From Plantago elongata (lineage: Eukaryota > Streptophyta > Magnoliopsida > Lamiales > Plantaginaceae): DNA of 21,327 nt. Below are positions 9,360 through 19,029 of this stretch, one piece after another. The first letter of the stretch is position 1. Each line of letters opens with the position of its first letter. The stretch lies in assembly GCA_036897095.1 (NCBI GenBank), contig JAYMSP010003057.1:1-21327 (forward strand). Direction: 5' to 3'. The notes under the pieces are model-generated. The model did not search any database, had not been told where the DNA came from, and was given only the letters and a program-made list of their open reading frames with translations. The position numbers and the translations under genes were made by a program.

Positions 9360-10249
9360 ACTTCTGCACTTTATGTAATTTCCGCTCTTGTTTTATTTTT
9401 AAGTCTCTCAAGTTCGTCTCTTTGCAGTTGATTGATGCGGTCCGGGCATGTTCTCATGTAGCCATGGAGAGGGCTAAGATTGACGCTCAGCTGTCGAAGT
9501 CCGAGGCGAGTGTCAAAGATCTGGAGGGGAAGTTCCAAGAGTACAAGAAGAAGTACCAAAGCACGCTCTTGGATCTCCATAGATCGGATGAGAACCGTCA
9601 GGCCTTAGTCCGTAACTTGGCCTAGGTCCGGATTGAGCAGGAGAACTTGGAGAATGGGTGTGGGGAGATTTTGGAGTTGTTCCGGAGTTTCAAGGAGCAG
9701 ATGCTCGAGAATATCCAGCACACCCGAGTAAAGTCTGTCCAGGACTTCTTAGGCTCCGCTTCGTGCAAATACTTCCTGATGTGCACGACGGAAGATGCTC
9801 GGGTGGCGGGGTTCGATGCTGCGATTGGGCAACTCAAACTGAAGGAGAAGCTTGTGAGTGACTTCGACTCGAAGAGCGCGGGCTTAAGTGCTTAAAACAA
9901 TGCTGATGGCACTCTCTTCACCAGTGAGCCTCTTGATGACGCCGAGCTAATGAGTGATGAGTTCTCCGAGCTGGTTGCCATGGAAACTCTGGAGCTGAAG
10001 TTCAGTCATGGGGGCCCTTTTCTTCCGGATTTTGTTTCCGAAGTACTGCTCCAGCATCTCCTAGTTCCCCTAAAGGACTATGCTACTCATAACCAGAACT
10101 GGTTAAGTCTCCCTGGTCCGGTTCTTGGACAGCCGGATCTGAATTTGATGGAGCGTGCCCTGGAGTATGTTAAGGAGATGAGGTTAGCGCATGAAGCCCG
10201 GAAGGCCAAGAAGGTTGATGGTGAGGGAAGTTCCAAGGCCCCGGAATGA
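9360..10249 (+). other. Antisense reading frame of the Tat-like element (fossil)
   Basis: This plus-strand coding-like stretch lies antisense to the integrase, in the position of the antisense ORF of Tat-lineage elements. The first third is rich in charged residues with heptad character (KSEASVKDLEGKFQEYKKK), suggesting a coiled coil. Middle and end carry phrases such as DARVAGFDAAIGQLK and LPDFVSEVLLQHLLVPLKDY, and a lysine-rich tail (AHEARKAKKVDGEG). GC content and codon use are clearly higher than in the flanking LINE. Function in this family is unknown. The frame is broken in this copy. Confidence is good that it is coding-derived and moderate that it is the family's antisense ORF. Confidence 0.6.
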
Positions 10250-10639
10250 AGCAGGAATTTGAAGGCGGAGTATGCTCCGTGAATCCTGTACGGTCTTCGG
10301 ACTTTAAAACAATCTTTACTTTTCTTCGCACTTCGATCTTTTGTTGAATATTTGTCTCTTCTGTTCTAAATTCGAATAACGAAGCCTTGGCTTCTTAGCT
10401 GTTTTGTTTTGGATGCTCTAGTTTGAATATCTGTTGAATATTTCCAGTTGCTAATGATTCGGAATGTTATCCATATGCTTGAATGTTTTGCTTTTGCTGA
10501 AGCATGATCCTTGTTTTATCTTCTTCGAATTTTTTTGTACGGATAGTATTATGATATACCCGAATTTTTATGAAGTGTATGGTTTACAAGTCATTTTTTA
10601 GTTCGGAATATATCATATCCGATGCTCGTGTCCGAGACT

Positions 10640-11870
10640 AAATAAGTTCGATAGGGAATGAGACAATTCTTGAGAAAGGTAGCCGTTGTATTGATTTGAT
10701 GGAAATACAATTACAAACGGTCGGATCAAAAAAGACTTCGGACAACACCGAAACGAAACAAAACATACTAAGCATAAAACTTCTGCAAATTTCTAGGATT
10801 CCAAGTTCTTTTAAGCACTCTTCCTTCGAGATCCTCCATCTCGAAGCTTCCATTGCTTCTGACTCCGATGACTTTGTACGGACCTCCCAGTTTGGTTTGA
10901 GCTTCCCTACATGAATGAGGATGTCGGCTCTTGTTAGGACCAAGTCTCCAATCTGAATGTCTTTTTTGCACACATTTTTATTGTAGGTCAGAGCAATAGA
11001 GGCTTGGTACCTTAGGATGTGGGCCAGGGAGGATTCTCTCTTATCTTCGAGGAGTACAAGCTCGTACATCTAAGCGGTCTCATTTCCTTTGGGTTGGTAC
11101 GGTTGGATTCTCTGTGTTTTCTCAATGACTTCCGAAGGTATGACGGCTTCGAAGCCATACACCAAGGAGAATGGAGTTTCTTGGGTGGCGGTCCTTGGAG
11201 TGGTCCAATGAGCCCAAAGTACGCCATCTAAATCTTCATCCCAGCTTCCTTGGAATGTCTTGAGTCTTTTCTCCAGAATTTTTACAATGGTTCGGTTAGT
11301 AGACTCGACCTGTCCATTCGCTTGGGGGTACCCAACCGAAGTAAAGCGTTGTTCTATCTTCAAAGATTTGCACCATTCTTTGAGCTTGTATCCGGAGAAC
11401 TGGACTCCATTGTCCGAAATGAGGATCCTAGGTAATCCGAAGCGGCAAATAATGTTCTTCCAGATGAAGGTTTGGACCCGGAATTCTGTTATGGTAGCCA
11501 CTGCTTCGGCTTCCACCCATTTTGTAAAATATTCGACTGCTACAATCAAAAACTTCTTTTGTTGTGCTCCTCGGGGGGAAGGCCCCACAATATCGATGCC
11601 CCATTGATCGAATGGGCACGAGATGATTGACGGAATCATCGGATTGCTTGGCCTGTGTGGAATGTTGGCATAAAATTGGCAGTCGCTGCAAGTTTGGGCG
11701 AAGTTAGCCGAGTCTTTGTCTATTGTAGGCCAATAGTAGCCTTGTCGGATGATTTTCTCTGCCAAAGTTCTTCCTCTGGAATGGCTTCCGCAACTGCCAC
11801 TGTGTATCTCTTCTAGGATCATCCGAGCCTCTTGTGGTCCGAGACAATGCAAGTGAGTTCCGTTGAAGGA
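10640..11870 (-). other. Gypsy integrase (fossil part of the Tat-like element)
   Basis: Integrase inserts the element cDNA into host DNA. In order on the minus strand are a zinc-binding H2C2 region (HSGSCGSHSRGRTLAEKII, then CSDCQFY), a catalytic core with the three acidic positions visible in WGIDIVGP, LISDNGVQF and NGQVESTNRT, and a C-terminal segment ending GKLKPNWE and RTWNPRNLQKFY, typical of Tat-lineage integrase tails. It is adjacent to the antisense frame on its 3' side and the leader/LTR on its 5' side. The copy is broken. Confidence 0.9.
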
Positions 11871-12020
11871 TCTTTTGTAAAGTTCTTCCTCAAGCAGTAA
11901 GTAACAGGGTGCTCGGCACTGGACCCTCCGGGCCTCTGTTGGGCAACTCCAATCAGCAAAGTAACAGAGTTGCTGAGCTTAGCCATTTCAGTTTCTAACC
12001 CTTACTTCAATGACAATTTC

Positions 12021-12039
12021 TCCGGCAGACGGCGCCAAT
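12021..12039 (-). other. Primer binding site (tRNA-Asp type) of the Tat-like element
   Basis: On the minus strand, TGGCGCCGTCTGCCGGAGA begins about two bases inside the LTR end. The TGGCGCCGTTGCCGGGGA-type sequence is the known tRNA-Asp primer site of Athila/Tat elements; this copy matches most of it. It fixes the LTR at 12042-12851 as the 5' LTR of a minus-strand element. Confidence 0.7.
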
Positions 12040-12041
12040 TA

Positions 12042-12851
12042 TGTTGAGGTAAAAGCCCCAACCCTCGGATGTTAGTAAAATCAACTAACTCTTCCAATCT
12101 TCAAAGTCCTTGGATGATGTAAGCTTCAATTCTTGTACCCGAAACTATATATCCGAACCTGCACAGTCAAGTGAAAGGGGGGGGGGGTTAGAACCTTTAG
12201 ACCCGGTTTGCCTTGGATCAAACCGGATGGGAGACTTTACTCGAGAGTGATTGTATGTCAGCTCTGTATAAATGAAGGTATAAAGCTTATAGTAGAGTGA
12301 GAGGATTAAGTGAGCATGCTTGAGTTTACCTTGAGAGGTGCTCCCTATTTATAGAGATTGATTCCCTTCTTGGGTTGGACTTATTGGATTGTACCAAGTG
12401 TTGGGCTAATAGAGCTTAATTAAGCCCGTGGATCATATGATTGTTATAACCCATATAGCCTTTTGGGCCTCAGGATTAGATTAGTCATTTTGTAGGATTT
12501 GAGGGCATCAGAGTCTTCCTATACGTTAATGCATCCGAAGTGAGGGTTCCGAACCAAAGTATTCGGAACATGTTAAGCCCTCCGCTACTGACGTATTATG
12601 TTTTGCCACACTTGGTTATCTTTAGGTTCAGATGTAAGCATACGTGATGGTGGTCCGGACCTGTTATCTTCGGATGTGACGTTATGGTCCATGCATCCTA
12701 ATCACGGTATTCTTTGTGTGTTTCGGCTAATCTTGACCTCGGATGGTCTGAGGCTCGGATCCTTGGAGCTTTGTCCTTGTAATACAGTGATGTCTTAGGA
12801 TTTATCCTTGGGACGTCCGAATGACAGATTGGACATATTCCCGTATCAACA
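12042..12851 (-). mobile_element. LTR of the Tat-like element, 810 bp
   Basis: The plus strand starts TGTTGAGGTAAAAG and ends CCGTATCAACA, so the termini are perfect 6 bp inverted repeats TGTTGA / TCAACA with the expected TG...CA. The primer site lies just outside the left end and LINE coding sequence resumes at the next base to the right. A G-run sits at about 12177-12187. No second LTR copy occurs in the window, so insertion age cannot be estimated from LTR divergence. Confidence 0.8.
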
Positions 12852-15406
12852 TTCAACTCCTTGGTTAGTTCTAGGAGATTTCAATAACATTTTGCATGCT
12901 TATAAAAAAGTTGGTGGTCCCAAAGCTAGTAGGAAATGCATGCAAGAGTTTAGGGTTTGTCTTGCTAATTGTGACTTGACTGATATAGCTTTCTCGGAGG
13001 GTTCCTTTACGTGGTCGAATAAAAATTATGGTCCTAGTTATATCACGAAAAGGTGAGATAGAGCCTCTAGTAATTTGGCTGGGATTAATATTTTCCCCAA
13101 CACCACTCTTAAGAATCTCCTTAAGACTTCATCTGACCATAAACCTATCTTGGTCTCTCTTAATATTAATAACTCTAAGGTAATAACAAGACTTTTAGAT
13201 TTGAGAATAATTGGATCCTGAATAACAATTTTGCTGACAAACTTAGTTCCTTCTGGGTCTGGGATAAGTTTAATAATAATAGTAAGGTTAATTTTCCTGA
13301 TTGTTTGATGCACCTGAGTATATAAACTAGTAATTGGAACCTAGATTCCTTAGCTAGTATTAATTTGAAGCTTAAACAGCTTAAAGAAGAAATGGATAAT
13401 CTGGACAAAATTGTCCACACTGATCCTGCCAGATTCGGACCTGGTGAGATCAATTTGATCAACCAAATTAATGTTCTTCACAAACAAAAAAGGGAGTATT
13501 GGGCTCAAAGGTCTAGAAGGCTTTGGATAAAAATGGGGATGCAAATACTAAGTTTTTTCACTCATTTGCATCTCACCAAAAGAGATCTAATTTTGTTCAT
13601 GGTATTAAAAATGATCTAGGGTTTGGGAAAATGATCCTTTAAAAGTTACAGATATTTTTAAAATTTTCTTTTTCAAACAGATTTTATGCAATTTCCCTAT
13701 TTAAAATTCTTTTTTTAATATTGTTACCCTAAAATTATCCATGAACAAAATCTGGAACTCCTTAAACCTGTTTCTAAAAAAGAGATTTGCGATGCAGTGT
13801 CTAGTATTGGACCTGATAAGGCCCCTGGTCCAGATGGTTTTAATGCAAAATTCTATCATACCTACTGGCATATTATTGGTGATAAAGTCTGTGCTCTTGT
13901 TGATAATTTCTTTGACAAGGGTAAGTTTGAGGATTGTTCTAATGAGACAATTATTGTTTTGATTCCCAAAGTCAATAATCCTCAAACTCCTCAACAATTT
14001 AGGCCAATCAGTTTGTGTAATATTTCTTATAAAATTATTTCTAAAATTTTGGTTAATAGACTTAGACCAATACTCCCTGGTGTTATTTTTCCTTTCCAAA
14101 ATGCTTTTGTTCCTGGTCGCTAGATAAGTGATAACATTATGACAGCTCATGAATGACTTCAAACTATGAACAAGAAGAAAAAATCTAAAAAATATTATTT
14201 AGGGCTTAAACTAGATATTGAAAAAGCCAATGATAAACTTGAATGGAGTTTTGTTCAAATGGCTTTGATCATAAGTTTGTTAAGCTAATTATAAATTGTA
14301 TAAAACCTTCTTCTTGCAAAGTTAAAATCAATGGCAGGACCTCTGATGGTTGACAACCTCAAAGAGGTCTCAGAGACTCAGACACGGAGACCCTTTGTCT
14401 CCTTTCATTTTTATCTTGTGTCAAGAATTGTTGATTTTATTGATTCATAAAAATGTCCTCAATCAGATTATTGACCCCTTAAAAACCAGTAAAAATGGAC
14501 CCTTAATTCCTATATTGTGTTTTGATGATGATTATATGTAAGGGTAAGAAAAGATCTATTAAAGCTATTAAAACTTATCTTCATATGTATGCTCAATGGT
14601 CAAGTTGTGTGTTGGAACAAATTCAGAATTTTGTTTTCCCCTAACACCCCTAGATCTTTTCAACATTGTATCACTGGTGAACTTGGGGTTACTCTCAATA
14701 GAAGAAAAGACAAGTATTCGTGAATGCCTTTTCTTATTGGGCATAAGAAATTTGATTTGTTTGATACTTTAGCTAGTAAAGTTGCTAGTAAAATTGAAGT
14801 TTGGTATAATAAATTTCTTTGCCATGCTGAAACAGTTACTCTTATTCAAACGGTTACAAGTACTATTCCCAGTTTTTGTATGTCTTTTACTAAACTTCCC
14901 GACTCTTATATCAGTAAAATTAATTCTTTACAAAATGGTCCGCAAACCCAAAGCTTTGGGTGGTTTGGGTATTAGGGACTTGAAAACTTTAATCAAATCC
15001 TTTTTGTTTAAGCTTCTCTGGAACTTGTTCACTAGCTAACCCTTACTCTTTGTAGGCTACTCTTTATAAGGATAAGTATTTTCCCAACAATCACCTTAAG
15101 GAAGTTGTTTGTAGACCAGGGAGTAGTTGGTTCTGGAAAAACTTTGTTAAGGAAAAGGAGGATTTCTTTGATCCTATTTCTTGGCAGATAGGTAATGATT
15201 GTAAAGTTAATACCTTGGATGGATAGATGATTTAATGGCAAAAGGCCTTGTGATTACACTACTTCAAGCCAGGTGCTTACTACTCATGTTTCTGATTTTA
15301 TCACTAATCAGGATTATGATAAAATCACTAATACTATCCCTCAAGGTTTGGTTAAGGAAGTTTTAGGTATCCCTCTACCTTTAATATGCATAGAAGATAG
15401 TAAATA
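12852..15406 (+). pseudogene. LINE ORF2: endonuclease C-terminal half and reverse transcriptase
   Basis: Endonuclease motifs are STPWLVLGDFNNIL (GDFN at 12874-12885), SEGSFTWSNKNYG and the catalytic SDH (13132-13140). A linker (about 13350-13620) follows, then non-LTR reverse transcriptase: IGPDKAPGPDGFNAKFY (about 13806-13860), FRPISLCNISYKIISKILV and FQNAFVPGR, a GDPLSPFIF region near 14382-14410, and the active site as CFDDDYM (14518-14538), where the usual F-A-D-D has D for A. The thumb region reads FLIGHKKFDLFDTLASKVAS and CHAETVTLIQTVTSTIPSF. Stops and frameshifts are frequent (for example TAG at about 14122, TGA at about 14154), so it is a dead copy. It continues at 17447 after the 15415-17446 insertion. 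Confidence 0.9.
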
Positions 15407-15414
15407 TAGTAAAA

Positions 15415-17446
15415 TGAGATTTTCCTAATTTATAGAAAAATTTGATTTTATAATAATGAACTGATTTATGACTTTTGTATAAATATCGCAAATAACAACA
15501 ATTTCATACAAAATTTATAACATTCAACTATCTTTCTCTCTATAAAAAATTATAGAGAGAGAAACATATACTTCTTCTCTTCTTCTCTTCCTCCCCAACT
15601 TTCCCTCCCCATATACACTGGTGACATTCGTGGCGGCGCCTTCTCCTCTGATGAAGTTTTGGAGAATCATCTCCATCGAATTTCAACGATTTCGCCGGAT
15701 TTTAAAGTAAATTCACCGAATTTCGAAACAATTTCACCGGATTTACTAAAATCCATCAAAATTCAAGCGAGTCGATCAATAGTTTTGTGGTTTTTATTGC
15801 TTTCTCATTTGTTATATTGATTCATGTAGCTTTTTTCGGTTTACATCTCATTCGGAAGTGAAAATCGACCTCTTATTTTTCGTTTTTCGATAATTTTGCG
15901 ATCTGATTTTTCAGATCTGAAAAATTCGTACATTTGAAAATTTGAATTATTTCGCACAGATGTTATCTAGTGTTTCGTTATAGTTTTAAGAAGCATTAAT
16001 ATATTTTTAAGAACTGTTGTTGTTGTTTTAAGATTAACTGTTGTAGACATTCATTTCATTTTTTTCTCGTTAAAATCAACTAGAAGTGATATTTTACTTT
16101 TTATTTTTTATTTTTCAATGATTTTTACCACTTGTTGTTCCAGATCTAAAATTCATACAGAAAAATCAAATCATTTTGTAATCATGTTATTTGGTGTTTT
16201 GTTAAAGATTTAAGTGGTTTCAAGCATCGTTATAATGTTTTTAGTTTGTATTAAATATTTCTATCTATTATTGTTTAGGTGAATCCGTTATTTTTTTAAA
16301 ATATGTAATTCTAGTTTTAAGAAGCAATATAGTATTTTTAGCCCATGATAAAATATTTAAGACTTGATTTTTTGCAATACTTTGATATTGTTTTATAATG
16401 CATTGTTATTGATTTAAGCATCAATGAATGTTACTATCTTTAGCTTGTATTGCATGTTCCTCCTGTATTGTTGTTTTAAAAGTCATTGTTATATATTTAA
16501 GATGCATTGTTATGGTTTAAAACTTCAATATTACTGTTTTTAATTTGTGTTGCATGTTCCTACATTGATGTAGTTATAATAGTCGGTATTATTGTATTAA
16601 GAGAGATCATTATAGTTTTAACTGTTAAAGTTATTGTTTTTTAGCTTATGTTTCATGTTTCTTCTCTATTATAGGTTTAAGAGGCATTTTTATAGTTGTA
16701 AGATGTATTGTTATAATTTTAAGAATCAATGTTACTGTTTTTCTATCTTTTATTTTTTGTTTCTACTTTATTATTGTTTTAAGCATGAATGTGATAGTTT
16801 TAATAAGAGTCGTTACATTTTTAATGCAGTTAGTGAATGTTTTAAACATGTATTGAAGATAACATTGAGTTTGATCATAAGTCTCTCAACGGTCTCACAT
16901 GAATATTGAAGAACAAAAAGGCAGGAAGTCAAAGCTCACTAATTCGATTTGTATTTGCATCAAAAACACCAAATGAATGTTTATTGTAATCTTTTTGGTA
17001 TGAGAATAGATTTTTATACCTTTAAATATCTGAATGTTTCAATAGTGAAAAAATTAAATTGCAAGTAACTTATTTAAGCTTGTTTATTGGTGTTTTAATG
17101 GCATACATGAATTTTTAGACCTGTCTAATAATATTAGAGTGTAATTTAAAACTATAACAAGCCATCTCGAAACTATCGTGTAACTCCTTAAAACCACTGC
17201 ACCAAATTAATTTACAAACGTGGTATAAAACTCTAGTTGAAATATATAATACCGACGCATTAAAACAATCACATCATCTCTTAAAAAATTAACAAGATAT
17301 GTTAAGACTATAACTGTAACTTTTAATACTAACAATTTAAAACCATAACACAATCTATCAAAATCATAATAAAAATGTGAGTTTTGACGGTGTTTTAAAA
17401 AATTCGGCCAGTCAGACCGTTAAAAATTAAAAGAACCGCGAAAAAC
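15415..17446. mobile_element. Unidentified 2.03 kb insertion in LINE ORF2
   Basis: LINE coding sequence stops on the left and zf-RVT sequence resumes on the right. The 8 bases tagtaaaa occur at both edges (15407-15414 and 17447-17454), a hAT-size duplication; counting one mismatch they make a 9 bp Mutator-size duplication. Terminal inverted repeats are weak (gagattttc against gtttttc). The left part looks like a promoter and leader: tataaatatc near 15479, tataaaaaattata near 15541, a CT-rich tract (15570-15610), then a GC-richer leader with ggcggcgcc. A perfect 16 bp palindrome ttttcagatctgaaaa lies near 15906-15921. No transposase or other protein is visible, so it is a non-autonomous element of unresolved superfamily. 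Confidence 0.55.
16140..16850 (+). repeat. Degenerate tandem repeat, about 101 bp unit
   Basis: The phrase (t)agcttgtattgcatgttcct and variants appears near 16242, 16342 (poor), 16442, 16542, 16643 and 16744, a spacing of about 101 bases. Each is followed by tattgttttaag and tgttatagtttt-like blocks. Related blocks in inverse orientation (aaactataaca, ttaaaaccataac) occur at about 17145-17350, so this looks like subterminal repetition on both sides of the insertion. Reading frames here are chance products of T-rich repeats. Confidence 0.65.
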
Positions 17447-18093
17447 TAGTAAAAATCGTGATTTTTCTATCTTTGAAGAAAATATTTCATTTTCTAAGAC
17501 TTTGGCGTATAGTTTGGCCATGGGATAAATCTGGAAACTTTTCTGTCAAATCTTGTTATAGGAATCTATCTAATATGGATCATCCTGCTTTACCTTGGAA
17601 CAAACTATGGAATCTGAAGACCCTTCCCAAAAAAAAATTCCTTCTGTGGCAAGGAATTCTCGATAAACTTCCACGGCTTTAAATCTGTTTCATAAAAATG
17701 TCCTTCCTTCCTCTCTGTGTTCTCATTGTTTTTTGGCTATTGAAACTATTGAACACTTGATTTTTGAGTGCAGTGCTTTTTTGCACTTCAGGAGACATTC
17801 TTTAAACATTAATTGGAATCCTGATAATCCCTCTTTGTGTTACTATTTCTTCCAAATTTCTCAATGATAATCAAAGAATTCTTCTTTGTAACTTTACCTG
17901 GATTATCTGGATCACTAGGAACAATAAACTGTTCAGACAAAAGCCTGTTAACTTCTATGAAATGCAAGCCCTTTGGAACCAATTGAAAAAAGACTTGCAG
18001 TGCCTCCAACATAATACTTTGGTTTCTTACAAAGCCATACCCTGCGTTTGGCAAAAATCCAGGGACAATTTTATCAGCTTAAGTACAAGCGGT
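17447..18093 (+). pseudogene. LINE ORF2: zf-RVT domain and pre-RNase H linker
   Basis: After the insertion the frame resumes with WPWDKSGNFSVKSCYRNL (about 17515-17568), then WNKLWNLKTLPKKKFLLW and the zinc-finger-like SSLCSHC...IETIEHLIFECSAF (about 17710-17780). These are the zf-RVT signature (CxxC, then HxxxxC) found after RT in plant LINEs. The linker RILLCNFTWIIWITRNNKLF (about 17878-17937) is also typical. The segment ends in LSTSG at the SINE target site. The phase changes at least once near 17680, so it is a pseudogene. Confidence 0.85.
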
Positions 18094-18371
18094 ATAAATC
18101 GTTTAATGCTTCATATTAATATTTTAAACCTTTAAAAGTTTAGTTGGTTGGTCTCTAGTATTTTATCCATTAAGTTATGTCAAAGCGTTTGTAGCCGAGT
18201 GGCAAGCTGAGACGACTCGTAACTATGAGGTCATGGGTTCAATTCCCCAAAATATATTCTCTGAATAGAGATTGGTGGTGATTTGCACCTAGAATCGATT
18301 GATAAATTCGTATTGTTCAACAAGTGTAATTGTAATGCTTTATTTCATGTTAATTAATAATTTTAAAAAAA
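18094..18371 (+). mobile_element. tRNA-derived SINE in the LINE RNase H domain
   Basis: An RNA polymerase III promoter is visible: A box tagccgagtgg (18192-18202) and B box ggttcaattcc (18236-18246), spaced as in tRNA genes. The 3' end is an A-run (18365-18371). A 10 bp target duplication flanks it: tacaagcggt (18084-18093) and tacaagtggt (18372-18381), one difference. Removing the insert and one duplication copy restores the RNase H opening S-T-S-G-S-G-G-G in one frame, which confirms the boundaries. The A box lies about 98 bases from the 5' edge, far more than usual; tagttggttgg near 18141-18151 resembles another A box, so the element may be compound. Confidence 0.8.
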
Positions 18372-18949
18372 TACAAGTGGTTCGGGTGGAGGTAGTTTGG
18401 GAGATGCAAGGATTGGCTGCATTTTCAGGAACTCTCAGGGGTTTTTTATAAAAGCCATATCCGGTTTCATTGGAACGGCAAACAACAACACAGCTGAACT
18501 TGTTGCTATAAGAACTGGACTGATTATGGCAAAACAAGATAATATCACTAGACTAATCATCCAAACTGATTCGTTATATTCTTATTTATGCATTAACAAG
18601 AAGGCAACACCAACTTGGATCCACCGGAAGCTGGTAACTGAAACACAAGAACAAATTAATCAACTGGAAGATGCTCTCGTTTTAGGAAAGGGAAGCTAAT
18701 TTGGTTGCGGACTCTCTTGCCAAAGATGGAAGTAACAAAACACACGGTCAAAGAAGTGTAGAAGATAGAACAATCCTTAACTATGTCCGTTCTAGTTTTC
18801 AATGTTGTAATAACAAGTACAAGCTTTATATCTGGGACTTATGCCCTTTGTGGCTTTCAAATGTAATAGCTAGTGATATGTTATCTAGTGTTAATGTGTG
18901 TATCGTGAAAAATAAAGTTAGGGATAAGATGTACTCTTCCGTTGATTAA
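18372..18949 (+). pseudogene. LINE ORF2: RNase H domain and C-terminus
   Basis: This is the RNase H1-like domain that plant LINEs use to remove RNA from the RNA-DNA hybrid. Visible motifs are GDARIGCIFRNSQGFFIK, the catalytic Glu in NTAELVAIRTGL (about 18487-18522), the catalytic Asp in IIQTDSLYSYL (about 18556-18588) and the last Asp in EANLVADSLAKDGS (about 18691-18733). The first catalytic Asp of the usual TDGS is serine (TSGS, codon agc at 18088-18090). A one-base frame change precedes EANLVADSL near 18688. The stop is at 18947-18949, followed by a short 3' UTR and an A-rich end at about 19018. Confidence 0.9.
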
Positions 18950-19018
18950 TATTCCCCCATCTCATCAAACATCATACATTAGGGTTTTTATGCGAAAAGT
19001 TAAAATAATGATAAAAAT

Positions 19019-19029
19019 AAAGAAGATAG
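19019..19029. repeat. Candidate LINE target-site duplication, right copy
   Basis: aaagaagatag follows the A-rich LINE end and matches 6018-6028. Confidence 0.45.

Larger units (their letters stand above)
9356..12851 (-). mobile_element. Incomplete Ty3/gypsy (Tat-like) element inside LINE ORF2
   Basis: Read on the minus strand the parts are: 5' LTR (12042-12851), primer binding site (about 12021-12039), a short leader, integrase (about 11870-10640), an untranslated stretch (10250-10640) and an extra reading frame in antisense orientation (about 9360-10249). Integrase followed by an antisense frame ahead of the 3' LTR is the arrangement reported for Tat-lineage relatives such as Retand and Grande. 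Gag, protease, RT/RNase H and a second LTR are not seen, so the copy is broken and incomplete. The right end joins LINE sequence precisely at 12852. The left end is not a recognisable LTR end. Confidence 0.8.
6029..19018 (+). mobile_element. L1-type LINE carrying four nested insertions
   Basis: The element has ORF1 (DUF4283 plus zinc knuckle, about 6345-8742), ORF2 (endonuclease, RT, zf-RVT, RNase H; about 9270-18949), a short 3' UTR and an A-rich end. Subtracting its guests gives about 6.9 kb, close to full length for a plant L1-type element. Guests are a Tourist-like MITE at 6061-6312, a Tat-type LTR element at about 9356-12851, an unidentified element at 15415-17446 and a SINE at 18094-18371. 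Both reading frames carry several stops and frameshifts, so the copy is dead. Start and end rest on the 11 bp candidate target duplication. The roughly 60-320 bp ahead of ORF1 hold 5' UTR plus the MITE. Confidence 0.7.

Noticed and set aside
13701-14162. Minus-strand frame of 153 codons
   Set aside because: It is the complement of the LINE reverse transcriptase core.
16634-16909. Plus-strand frame of 91 codons
   Set aside because: It lies in the T-rich 101 bp tandem repeats; the Phe/Tyr/Cys-rich translation reflects base composition.
18192-18246. Functional tRNA gene
   Set aside because: A and B boxes are present, but the acceptor and anticodon stems do not form, and the sequence lies inside an A-tailed insertion with a target duplication, so it is a SINE head.
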